Assembly: GCF_017848645.1 (NCBI RefSeq)
Contig: NZ_JAFEIF010000050.1
Location: 1 to 34,303, forward strand
From: Limnohabitans sp.
GTDB taxonomy: Bacteria; Pseudomonadota; Gammaproteobacteria; Burkholderiales; Burkholderiaceae_C
DNA length: 34,303 nt
Direction: 5' to 3'
Below the pieces are notes generated by a model, which was not told the DNA's origin, searched no databases, and was given only the letters and a program-made list of their open reading frames with translations. How positions within the stretch are numbered: the first letter of the stretch is position 1; each line of letters starts with the position of its first letter. A program made the translations under genes and the position numbers. Shown here one piece after another: positions 6,545-15,200 of the stretch.

Positions 6545-9142
6545 TTAAGCGGCCAAAGCCCGCGTTGCCGCTTGCGCAATGCTGTCCGCGTCCACCGCGA
6601 AGAAGCGGCGCAGTGCGGCCCGCGTGTCGCTGCGGCCAAAGCCGTCGGTGCCCAGCGTGCGGTAGCGGCGGCCTTCGGGCACAAAAGCGCGAACGCTCTC
6701 GGGCACGGCGCGCACGTAGTCGGTGGCGGCAATCACCGGGCCTTGCGTGCTGGCCAGCAGTTGCGCCAAGTGGCTGGCGTTATCCGCTTGCGCCATGCCG
6801 TCTCGCGCCAGCTCGCTCCAGCTGGTGATGCTCAGCACCTCCACGCCCAACCCTTGCGCGGCCAGTTGCTGCGCGGCTTTGACCACTTCGGTCAAGATCG
6901 CGCCAGAGCCCAGCAAAGTCACTCGCTGGGCGGCATCGCTCGGGCCGTACACGCCAAATCGGTAGCCCCCGCGCAGCACATCGGCCTCCACGCCCGCAGG
7001 CAAGTCGGGCTGGGCGTAGTTCTCGTTCATCAAGGTGACGTAATAAAACACGTCCGCTTGCTGCTCGACCATCTCGCGCATGCCCGCGTCCAGAATCACC
7101 GCCAGCTCGCCCGCAAACGCCGGGTCGTAGGCCTTGCAGTTGGGGATGGTGGCCGCCACCAAGTGGCTGCTGCCGTCCTGGTGTTGCAAGCCCTCGCCGC
7201 CCAAGGTGGTGCGGCCCGAGGTGGCGCCGAGCAAAAAACCGCGTGCCCGCTGGTCGGCGGCGGCCCAAATGGCGTCGCCCACGCGCTGAAAGCCGAACAT
7301 CGAGTAATAAATATAAAAGGGCAGCATGGCCAGGCCGTGCACGCTGTAGCTGGTGGCTGCGGCCGTCCAGCTGGCGATCGCGCCCGCTTCGCTGATGCCT
7401 TCTTCCAAAATCTGGCCGTCGGTGGCTTCGCGGTAGCTCAGCACCGAACCAATGTCTTCGGGCGCATAACGCTGGCCCACGCTGCTGTAAATGCCCACCT
7501 GTTTGAACAGGTTGGCCATGCCAAAAGTGCGCGCCTCGTCGGCCACGATGGGCACGATGCGCGGGCCCAAGGTGCTGTCTTTGAGCAAGTTGCCCAGCAT
7601 GCGCACAAAGGCCATGGTGGTGCTCATCTCTTTGCCGTCGGCCTGCAGCGCAAACTGCCCATAGTTGGCCAAGGCCGGCACAGTCAAACGGTCACACACC
7701 GTCTCGCGCTTGGGCAAGCTGCCGCCCAAGCGGGCGCGGTGTTCGCGCAGGTAACGCATCTCGGCGCTGTCGTCGGCGGGTTTGTAAAAGGCCAAGCCCT
7801 TGGCCTGCTCGTCGCTCAGCGGCAAGTCAAAGCGGTTGCGGTAGTCGATCAGGTCTTGCTCGTCGAACTTCTTTTGGCTGTGCGTGGTCATCTTGCCTTG
7901 GCCCGCGCTGCCCATGCCAAAGCCTTTTTTGGTGTGCGCCAGGATCACAGTGGGTTGGCCACGGTGCGCAGCCGCTGCGGCATAGGCGGCGTGAATTTTC
8001 ACGATGTCGTGCCCACCGCGCTTGAGCCGGTCGATCTGCTCGTCGGTCATGCCCTGCGCCAGCCGCGCCAGCTCTTCGTTTTGGCCAAAGAAGTTGTCGC
8101 GGTTGTAGCGCCCGTCCTTGGCTGCAAAGGTCTGCATCTGGCCATCGACCGTGTTGGCAAAAGCGCGCAGCAAAGCGCCCGAGGTGTCGCGCGCCAGCAG
8201 GCCGTCCCAGTCGCTGCCCCAGACCAGCTTGATCACGTTCCAGCCCGCACCGGCAAACAGTTTTTCCAACTCGTCGATGATGCGGCCGTTGCCGCGCACC
8301 GGGCCATCGAGCCGCTGCAAATTGCAGTTCACCACCCACACCAGATTGTCGAGTTTTTCGCGGGCGGCCAAGGTCAGCGCACTCATGCTCTCGGGCTCGT
8401 CCATCTCGCCGTCGCCAAACACGCCCCACACCTTGCGGGCGCTGCAGTCCTGCAGCTGGCGGTGCGTCAGGTAGCGCATGAAACGCGCGTGGTAAATCGA
8501 GCTGATCGGCCCCAAGCCCATCGAACCCGTGGGGAACTGCCAAAAATCGGGCATCAGCCAAGGGTGCGGGTAGCTCGACAAACCGCGTGCGCCGCTGTCG
8601 GGGGCGGTGATCTCCTGGCGGTAGTGCATCAGGTCCGCCTCGCTCAAGCGGCCTTCCAGAAAAGCGCGGGCGTACACACCCGGCGCGCTGTGCGGCTGAA
8701 AGAACACCAAGTCGCCCTTGTGCTGCTCGGTGCGGGCGTGGAAGAAATGGTGAAACCCGGTCTCGAACAAATCGGCCACGCTGGCGTAACTGGCGATGTG
8801 CCCGCCCAGCTCGCCATAGGCCTGGTTGGCCCGCACCACCATGGCCAGCGCGTTCCAACGCATGATGGCCACCAGCCGCTCTTCGGTGGCCAAGTCGCCG
8901 GGGAACACGGGCTGGTCATCGACCGCGATGGTGTTCATGTAGGGCGTGTTCAGCTCGGGCTGCCAACCCGTGCGCTGCTGGCGCGCCACGATGGCCAGCT
9001 CGTCCAGAATTTGACGGGCACGGGCTGGGCCTTGGGTGCCGATCAGGGCCAGCAAGGCCTCGCGCCACTCGGCGGTTTCTTCGGGGTCCACATCGTGGGG
9101 GTGTAACAGCGCGTGCAAGAGGGGTTCAAAAGGTGCGTTCAT
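6545..9142 (-). CDS. Homodimeric 2-oxoacid dehydrogenase E1, AceE/MdeB family
   Basis: The 865-residue protein is full-length for the AceE family (E. coli AceE has 887). It shows the thiamine diphosphate site GDGEMDEPES (243-252) followed by NCNLQRLDGPV (272-282), and the family N-terminus NTPYMNTI. The enzyme would decarboxylate a 2-oxoacid and pass the acyl group to a lipoyl E2. No E2 (aceF) or E3 (lpdA) gene is adjacent, unlike the housekeeping pyruvate dehydrogenase operon, and the neighbour is a divergent Lrp/AsnC regulator. This resembles the Pseudomonas putida mdeB arrangement, in which an AceE-like E1 for 2-oxobutyrate is governed by an Lrp-type protein. A second, pathway-specific E1 is therefore possible. 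The ATG at 9142 lacks a good ribosome site. Confidence 0.93.
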   Translation of the reverse strand: MNAPFEPLLHALLHPHDVDPEETAEWREALLALIGTQGPARARQILDELAIVARQQRTGWQPELNTPYMNTIAVDDQPVFPGDLATEERLVAIMRWNALAMVVRANQAYGELGGHIASYASVADLFETGFHHFFHARTEQHKGDLVFFQPHSAPGVYARAFLEGRLSEADLMHYRQEITAPDSGARGLSSYPHPWLMPDFWQFPTGSMGLGPISSIYHARFMRYLTHRQLQDCSARKVWGVFGDGEMDEPESMSALTLAAREKLDNLVWVVNCNLQRLDGPVRGNGRIIDELEKLFAGAGWNVIKLVWGSDWDGLLARDTSGALLRAFANTVDGQMQTFAAKDGRYNRDNFFGQNEELARLAQGMTDEQIDRLKRGGHDIVKIHAAYAAAAAHRGQPTVILAHTKKGFGMGSAGQGKMTTHSQKKFDEQDLIDYRNRFDLPLSDEQAKGLAFYKPADDSAEMRYLREHRARLGGSLPKRETVCDRLTVPALANYGQFALQADGKEMSTTMAFVRMLGNLLKDSTLGPRIVPIVADEARTFGMANLFKQVGIYSSVGQRYAPEDIGSVLSYREATDGQILEEGISEAGAIASWTAAATSYSVHGLAMLPFYIYYSMFGFQRVGDAIWAAADQRARGFLLGATSGRTTLGGEGLQHQDGSSHLVAATIPNCKAYDPAFAGELAVILDAGMREMVEQQADVFYYVTLMNENYAQPDLPAGVEADVLRGGYRFGVYGPSDAAQRVTLLGSGAILTEVVKAAQQLAAQGLGVEVLSITSWSELARDGMAQADNASHLAQLLASTQGPVIAATDYVRAVPESVRAFVPEGRRYRTLGTDGFGRSDTRAALRRFFAVDADSIAQAATRALAA

Positions 9143-9244
9143 GCATGGGACTGTACCGGGCAGCGCGGCGCATGTGCTGCCTATTCAAGCCACCATATCC
9201 TTTATTTAAAGCACAATATGCCGAAATCAAAAGGAATTCAGCAC

Positions 9245-9712
9245 ATGGTTCTGGACAACGTGGATTTAAAGATACTGGACGAACTGCAGCGCGACGGTTC
9301 GCTGTCCAACGTGACGTTGGCCAAACGCATCGGCCTGTCGCCCTCGCCGTGCCTGGCCCGCGTCAAGGCACTCGAGAGCAATGGCGTGATCCAGCGCTAC
9401 GTGGCGCTGGCCAGCGCGGCGGCGCTGGGGCTGGGCCTGACGGTGTTCATCTCCATCAGCCTCAAGACCCAAAGCAAGGAAACCCTGGCCGACTTTGAGG
9501 CGCACATTGCGCGGCACGACGAAGTGATGGAGTGCTATTTGATGACCGGCGACAGCGACTACCTGCTGCGCGTGGCCGTGCGCGACATGGCGGCGCTGGA
9601 GCGCTTCATCCTGGAGCAGCTCTCACCGATCCCGGGGGTGGAAAAAATCCGCTCCAGCTTTGCGCTCAAGCAGGTGCGCTACAAAACGGCGCTGCCGCTG
9701 GGATTGGGGTGA
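9245..9712 (+). CDS. Lrp/AsnC family transcriptional regulator
   Basis: The 155-residue protein has the canonical layout. The N-terminal winged-helix domain starts LDNVDLKILDELQRDGSLSNVTLAKRIGLSPSPCLARVKALESNGVIQRY (about 2-52). The C-terminal ligand-sensing RAM domain contains MECYLMTGDSDYLLRV. The ATG at 9245 is chosen because AAAAGGA lies about 10 nt upstream; an upstream ATG at 9218 is in frame but lacks such a site and would add a charged tail. The gene is divergent from the AceE-like E1 with about 100 nt between them, an AT-rich stretch that probably holds both promoters and the Lrp-type sites. Local regulation of the E1 gene in response to an amino acid or oxoacid is the likely role. 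Confidence 0.93.
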   Translation: MVLDNVDLKILDELQRDGSLSNVTLAKRIGLSPSPCLARVKALESNGVIQRYVALASAAALGLGLTVFISISLKTQSKETLADFEAHIARHDEVMECYLMTGDSDYLLRVAVRDMAALERFILEQLSPIPGVEKIRSSFALKQVRYKTALPLGLG

Positions 9713-9842
9713 ACTTTGCGTGAGTTTTTGCTGATATTTTTGCGACTTTGAAAATTCATCCAAGTCTTTGTCGCATATGGATTTTTCAGGGGTTTCCTCG
9801 ATCTTTTTGCGACTTTGACTGCGACTTGAAATCCGCTTTTAT
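9713..9842. repeat. Intergenic cluster of short GCGACTTTG repeats
   Basis: This gap between the convergent lrp-like and exonuclease genes holds two identical 15-bp copies of TTTTTGCGACTTTGA (9737-9751 and 9804-9818). A third degenerate copy (GCGACTTGAA, about 9821-9830) and one inverted partial copy (TTTGTCGC, about 9767-9774) are also present. It is AT-rich against its surroundings. Its role is unknown; it could end transcription from either side or be a fragment of an intergenic repeat family. Confidence 0.7.
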
Positions 9843-10454
9843 TCAGCCCTGCGCCCGCGCCTTCAAATACGGCCCCACCATGTGGCGGCTGGTGCGTTGC
9901 AGGCCCATGAGCAAAGCGTGGTCGGCCTGGGTGCAGCCGTAGCGGGTTTTCAGGTCGTGCTGCATCTGCGCCAGCAAATGCGCGGCCATCTCGGCATCGG
10001 CCAGCGCCCGGTGGGCGCGGCCTGACGAGGGCAAATGGTGCATCGCGGCCAGCGTGCCCAGCTTGTGGTTGGGCGCTTGCGGGTACAGGCGGCGCGACAG
10101 CAGCAAAGTGCAGGCAAAGGCGTGCGAGCCGTCTTGCCCGCAGCGCGCCAGCTCGGCCTGCCAGAACTTTTTGTCAAAGGCCGCGTTGTGCGCCACCATG
10201 GGCCGCCCGCCCACAAAGCGGGCCGCCTCGCGCATCACCTGCTCGGCCGGGGCAGCGGCCTGCACCATCTCGTTGGTGATGCCCGTCAGCTGGGTGATGA
10301 AAGGGTTCACCCGCACCCCGGCATTCATCAGGCTTTGGTAGCGGTCCACCACCTGCCCACCTTCGAGCATGACGATGGCCACCTCGGTGGCGCGGTCGCC
10401 CATGTTGGGGGAGATGCCGGTGGTTTCGAAGTCGATGATGGCGATAGGGGTCAT
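9843..10454 (-). CDS. 3'-5' exonuclease, DnaQ/DEDDh family
   Basis: The 203-residue protein has the three exonuclease motifs of the DEDDh superfamily. They are DFETTG near the N-terminus (Asp8 and Glu10), VAHNAAFDKKF in the middle, and HRALADAE toward the C-terminus, supplying the His-Asp pair. These residues bind two metal ions for stepwise removal of nucleotides from 3' ends. The protein stands alone, without the polymerase-binding region of replicative epsilon, so it is probably a repair or RNA/DNA trimming enzyme of the polymerase III epsilon-like group. The ATG at 10454 is preferred over a TTG two codons upstream. The gene follows tpsB on the same strand after about 140 nt. Confidence 0.92.
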   Translation of the reverse strand: MTPIAIIDFETTGISPNMGDRATEVAIVMLEGGQVVDRYQSLMNAGVRVNPFITQLTGITNEMVQAAAPAEQVMREAARFVGGRPMVAHNAAFDKKFWQAELARCGQDGSHAFACTLLLSRRLYPQAPNHKLGTLAAMHHLPSSGRAHRALADAEMAAHLLAQMQHDLKTRYGCTQADHALLMGLQRTSRHMVGPYLKARAQG

Positions 10455-10560
10455 GGGCAACTGACGCTGTGTGCGTTCAAATCAGGCGGCGAAGCTTACC
10501 CGAAGCAGCACACCGCAAGGCAATGCCCCAACCGCGGTAACGAACGAATAGACCCCCACA

Positions 10561-10575
10561 CCACGCAGAGCGTGG
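10561..10575 (-). terminator. Possible hairpin downstream of tpsB
   Basis: CCACGC and GCGTGG form a perfect 6-bp stem around AGA, about 23 nt past the tpsB stop codon. No T-tract follows on the minus strand, so it is a weak or Rho-assisted terminator at best. Confidence 0.3.
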
Positions 10576-10597
10576 CATGCAGCAGGACTGTACGACC

Positions 10598-12265
10598 TCA
10601 AAAGCTGTAACTGAGGGCCATGTTCAAACGCAATGGGTTGGGCTTTGACTCGGTCAATTCGCCCGCCTGGGCTTTGCGATATCCACCCATGCCCTTGGCC
10701 AAAGACGTTTGCAGCGATGCCGAACCCACTTGCGCCTGCCACGTCAGCCCCACCGCCTGAAGGCTGTAGCTGTCATTGAACACACCGGCGGGTGCCTTGA
10801 GCCAGGGCTTGATTCGCCCTGCATCGTAGAACACACCAACCCTCTGCCCGAACGACCAGCTGTACTGAACATCCAAGGAGGCTACGCCACCCCGATCACC
10901 CACACCATCTGCGCTGGTGTAGGCCCTCACCGCTTGCAAACCGCCCAAGGCCATGCGGTGGTAACTGTCCAAATTGGACTGCCCCCACTGGGCCTTGGCC
11001 TGCCAGCGCCACAACCAGCGACCGGCATGGTCCAGGCGACCTTGCTGCCGCCCCGACAGTTCCACCCGGGTAAAACGACCCAGCGACGCAGCACTGCCTA
11101 TGTTGCGATCGTTGTTCCCCCAAACCACCATCGCGTCCAGACGCAAGGCATCGCGCAGCAATCGCTCGTTGTCCAGACTCCAGCGCCAGCGCAACTGACT
11201 GTCCTGCACATCCGAAACCAGTAAATCACTTTGACGCAGACGGCTGCTGGCATGGCGGCGGACCACCTCCAACCTGGACTGCCAAAGCAAGTCATCCCAG
11301 TGAGCGAACAAATGCGTCAGGCCCAACCCCAGCTCGTCTGAAACAGCAAGCGAAGCCGTGCTGCCCGAGGCCAGTGTGCGACTGTCTGATCGGCTACCCC
11401 ACACCGACCAACGCCCACCCAAAACAGTCGCCAAGGCCTCTTGCTCAGCGCGTACATATTTCACGCCTTCAGATGCTTGCAACGTCACACTGGCCGTCGA
11501 AGAGGGCAAAAGGCCCGGCATCGCCCAAGCACCGACCATTTGGGCACGTCCATAGGCACTGAGCCCATGGTTGTTGGCCTGCACCCATGGACGAAAACCA
11601 CCCTCTTGCTGAAGCGAAGACGGACGCACATGGATGTGCACATCCATCAAGGCCGGGCCGGCCGGGCGCAACACGGCCTCCAGACTCAGAGGCACATCGT
11701 GGCTGGCCATTTCCAGGCGCTGGTCCAATGCATGCATGTTCAGCTCAGCCCCCAGCTCAATGCCCGCCAACACGCGGCTACTGATCAAATCCCGATAACG
11801 CTCGGCCAATTGGGGGTCCGGCACAACAACCGACACACGCCTGACCTTGGGCACCACAACGCTCACCTGCAATAACTGCCCACCAGACTGACCCGGCAAA
11901 ACCTCCAACTGAACCTCAGCCACAAAACCTTGCACGCGCAATTGAGCTTGAGCCCAAGCCCAAAAAGCCTGCAACTGCGACGCCGACACGGCTTGACCCA
12001 GTGCATTGCGCCAGTAGGCCTGCATCTGCGAGGCCCTTGGCCCGCCCAAGATCCGCACTTGTTCCAGGCGTTGCACCTCCTGCCAGGGTGTATCGGACAA
12101 CTGCAAAGATGCATCTTGGGGGGGCACGGTGAAAGCAGGGGGCATCGTCTGCTCCAGCAAACGCTGCAACTGTCCTGCATCTTGCGCTGCTGCCGACATC
12201 ACGGTCAGGGATAACACGCTGACCCCAGCCCATCGGATGGAACTTGTTCCCAACTTCTTCATCAT
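10598..12265 (-). CDS. TpsB outer-membrane transporter (ShlB/FhaC/HecB family)
   Basis: The 555-residue protein has a signal peptide (residues 1-27, ending SAAAQ), an N-terminal periplasmic part with POTRA-type segments, and a C-terminal 16-strand beta barrel that ends in Phe, as outer-membrane barrels do. The loop-6 signature that lines the pore is present as VRAYTSADGVGDRGG, with Ala instead of the usual Gly in VRGY but the key Arg kept. TpsB recognises the TPS domain of its partner and threads it across the outer membrane. Its ATG overlaps the tpsA stop codon by 4 nt (ATGA), and TAAGG lies upstream inside tpsA, so the two are translationally coupled with the exoprotein first. Specificity for the adjacent TpsA is inferred from this arrangement. 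Confidence 0.9.
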   Translation of the reverse strand: MMKKLGTSSIRWAGVSVLSLTVMSAAAQDAGQLQRLLEQTMPPAFTVPPQDASLQLSDTPWQEVQRLEQVRILGGPRASQMQAYWRNALGQAVSASQLQAFWAWAQAQLRVQGFVAEVQLEVLPGQSGGQLLQVSVVVPKVRRVSVVVPDPQLAERYRDLISSRVLAGIELGAELNMHALDQRLEMASHDVPLSLEAVLRPAGPALMDVHIHVRPSSLQQEGGFRPWVQANNHGLSAYGRAQMVGAWAMPGLLPSSTASVTLQASEGVKYVRAEQEALATVLGGRWSVWGSRSDSRTLASGSTASLAVSDELGLGLTHLFAHWDDLLWQSRLEVVRRHASSRLRQSDLLVSDVQDSQLRWRWSLDNERLLRDALRLDAMVVWGNNDRNIGSAASLGRFTRVELSGRQQGRLDHAGRWLWRWQAKAQWGQSNLDSYHRMALGGLQAVRAYTSADGVGDRGGVASLDVQYSWSFGQRVGVFYDAGRIKPWLKAPAGVFNDSYSLQAVGLTWQAQVGSASLQTSLAKGMGGYRKAQAGELTESKPNPLRLNMALSYSF

Positions 12266-15200
12266 GGCGAAACCTTAGCTGCCGGGGCCCAACACAACTG
12301 CACACTGCCCCAAGCCATGTCATTGCGGCACTCACAAAGCTGCGCTTGTGGCAACACAAGGGCCACCTGAGGCACCAAGGCGGGCATGGGTACGCAAGCC
12401 CGTTCTTGGTTGGATCCACGCCCTTGGAGCATCCCGACCGCTGCGCCGCTGGTTTGCCAGCCCGTGGCCATGACGCGGGACTGACCCCAGTCTGTGCGTT
12501 GGGGTATCGCAGGCCAAACAAGGTCTTTCGCCGGAGGGGAATCTGGCGTTTGCGTTGGCGTTGGCGTTGGCGTTGGCGTTGGCGTTGGCGTTGGCGTTGG
12601 CGTTGGCGTTGGCGTTGGCGTTGGCGTTGGCGTTGGCGTTGGCACTGGATCTGGATCAGGAACAGGCGCAGGAAGAGGCTCAATGACCAAATCGGCGTTC
12701 GTGATGCTCACCTTATAGTTCGTCAAATCCCTGCCTGTCACCTGCAAATTCGAGACATAACTGCCAGCGTTCTGCCCGGAGGCCAAACCCGTTATCACAA
12801 TGTCATCACCCGACAAAAACCCACTGCTCGAAGGTGCTGCCTGATGTTGAGCTTGACCATTGAATGTCACACGCGTGGGTGTGGCCTGCACGCTGGCACT
12901 GGCCTTATTGATGGTGCTGGTGGTGTTGTCCACGTAACGCACGCTGTAATTGTTGCCGTTGTTACCGTCATCCACGCTCACGCCTTGCACCGTGACCGTG
13001 CGATCGCCCAATCCGGCCTGTCGACTGGTGAACAACAGCGTGCCGCCTCGGATTGCATCGTCCGCAAACAAGCGAGTGTCTCCCGTGATGCGCACCGCAC
13101 CCAGGGCCTGCGTCGTCCCATCATAGGTTTTGACCACATCGGTGCTGGTGATGCGCAGCGGCGCTGGCGTGATCACGCCATCCTCTCCGCTGTAACTGCC
13201 ACTGCCCACCAGGAAATAATTGGCCGCATCGGCACCGCCGAGCGTCAAATTACCCAAGCTGTAACCCAGGCCTGTACCCACATGCCTCTGGCTGTAAGCC
13301 CCAGTGCCCGAAACAAATACCTCGTCCAATGACAATTTTCCCGTCAAGCCCAAGCTCAGGTTTTGCATCGCTGTGCTGCCGTCGTAGGTCTTGCTCACGC
13401 CCGTAACTACCGGACTCAAGGACACTGGTGTCACACTCAAACTGCCAAAGAAATAAGGCCCACCACTGAAGTTGACGCCTGACACAACGGGCGCGGCATC
13501 ACCCAGCGCGTACTGGCCGACAGGAATCCACCCTGCACTGCTGCGCGCTGCAGGCGTGCTTTGCGCACTGACCGAACCACCCCGGTAAGGCGCAATTCGC
13601 ACCGACACCTTCCCGCCCGCACCATCATCAAAACGCGTCACCCCATCGCTGCTGACTGACGCCAGCGTCTTGATCAAGTTGTCTTGGCCATCCAGATAGC
13701 GAGCGGTGCTGGCATAAACAGGTGCCGTGCCATAGGCTGTTTGCACATTGACCGTTTCCACCACCAACTGGTTTGCAGGAACCACCCGAAAGTCACCGGG
13801 CACAAAATTGATCCGGTAATTGGTGGCGCTGAGCCCGGCCGCTTCGATCACACCCTTGTAAAGGCCTGCGGATGTGTCCGTGCTCGCATCGCGCCGCGTC
13901 AAGGACAGCGTTCCCGTGAGCACTGAGGCATCCTCGCCTGCCACAAAACCAGCGTAGAGTACCCCCCGAAAATTCAACGGGTCAGACTGCGTCACGAACC
14001 TGTAATCATCTTGTGCCTTGATGGTCAATGGCGCAGGCGTGATGCTGCCAACCGCCGTGGCGGTGCTGACCGTGTAATTCCCTCCGCTGTTGCCGTCGAT
14101 GATGCTGTAAGCGTTCACCATCAAGGTCGACTGAGCAGTTCCCGACACATTGGGGTCCATGAACTGCTGGCTCGCCTGCACCGTATCGGTGGCTTGCAAG
14201 CCACTGACCTGGACCTCAGCACGCGAATTGACCGATGCATCGTAGACCTTGGTGTCAGCGCTGGCCACCAAGCTCAGGCTCGCTTTATCGATGGCCAAGC
14301 TACCGTGCTGCACGGTCACGGTGTAGTTGCTCTGGCTGCCAGCCGTCACGGTGTTGGTGTAACTGCCAGCATTGCGGCCTGAAGCACCCGAGGCGCTGAC
14401 GTTGACCAGGTTGTCCACCGTGTCAGTGCCTTGCAAACCACTGACACTGAAGCCGTTCACACTTTGTGTCTGACCGTTGTACGTGACCCTGTCGCTGTTG
14501 CCCGTCACGGTCAAGGCCGCTTTGTCGATGATCAATTGGGCATCGCTGATGCTGATTTGGTAGTTGCCGACATCGGAACCGCCAACTTGCAAAGCCGAAC
14601 TGTAAGTGCCTGCATTTTTGCCGCTGGCCAAACCGCTGACCTGGATGTCATCACCCGCGATGAAGCCACTGCTGGAGGCGCTCTCCTGCTGTTGTGTCGC
14701 GCCGTTGTAAGCCACTTTCGTGAAGGCACCCGTCACGCTGGCCATGGCTTTCGTCAGCGTGATGCTGGAGCCCGTGGTGCTCAACGCGTTGTAGTTGGCA
14801 GCCAAGCCGCCGTTGGCACTGGCACCCAGGCTCAGTCCGGTCAGGCTGCTGAGTACACGGTTTTGGTTGTCCGCCACATGCCGACTGGCCAAATTGGTCA
14901 CATCGCCACCGCCTGCTACGGAGAAAGTCTCGCCAGCGACGCCAGTGGCCGTGAGGTACTGACCTGCAAATGCGGTGCCACCGTCGTAGGTGCGGCTGCC
15001 GCTGAGCGTGAGGTTGGCCTTGTTGATCGTCAGCACACCAAGTACGGTGGTTTGCACATAGCCCAAACTGCTGGTTAAGCCACTGCCCGTGATGCTGTAA
15101 GTGCCTGCATTTTGAGCGCTTTGCGAAGTTCCACCGTATACAGGCGTTCCCGTGACGCCCGGACCCGTGTCACCATTGAGCCATGTCCCACTGCTGACAT

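Noticed and set aside
6530..9106. 858-codon plus-strand frame opposite the AceE-like gene
   Set aside because: The His/Gln/Val/Gly-rich composition is typical of an antisense shadow in G+C-rich DNA, and AceE motifs on the other strand are unambiguous.
12547..12650. Tandem repeat considered as a CRISPR array
   Set aside because: The units are 6 bp with no spacers, in frame within tpsA.
12244..13332. Plus-strand frame with (RW)n across the hexanucleotide tract
   Set aside because: The Arg-Trp run is just the other-strand reading of the Pro-Thr microsatellite of TpsA; no ribosome site or domain supports it.
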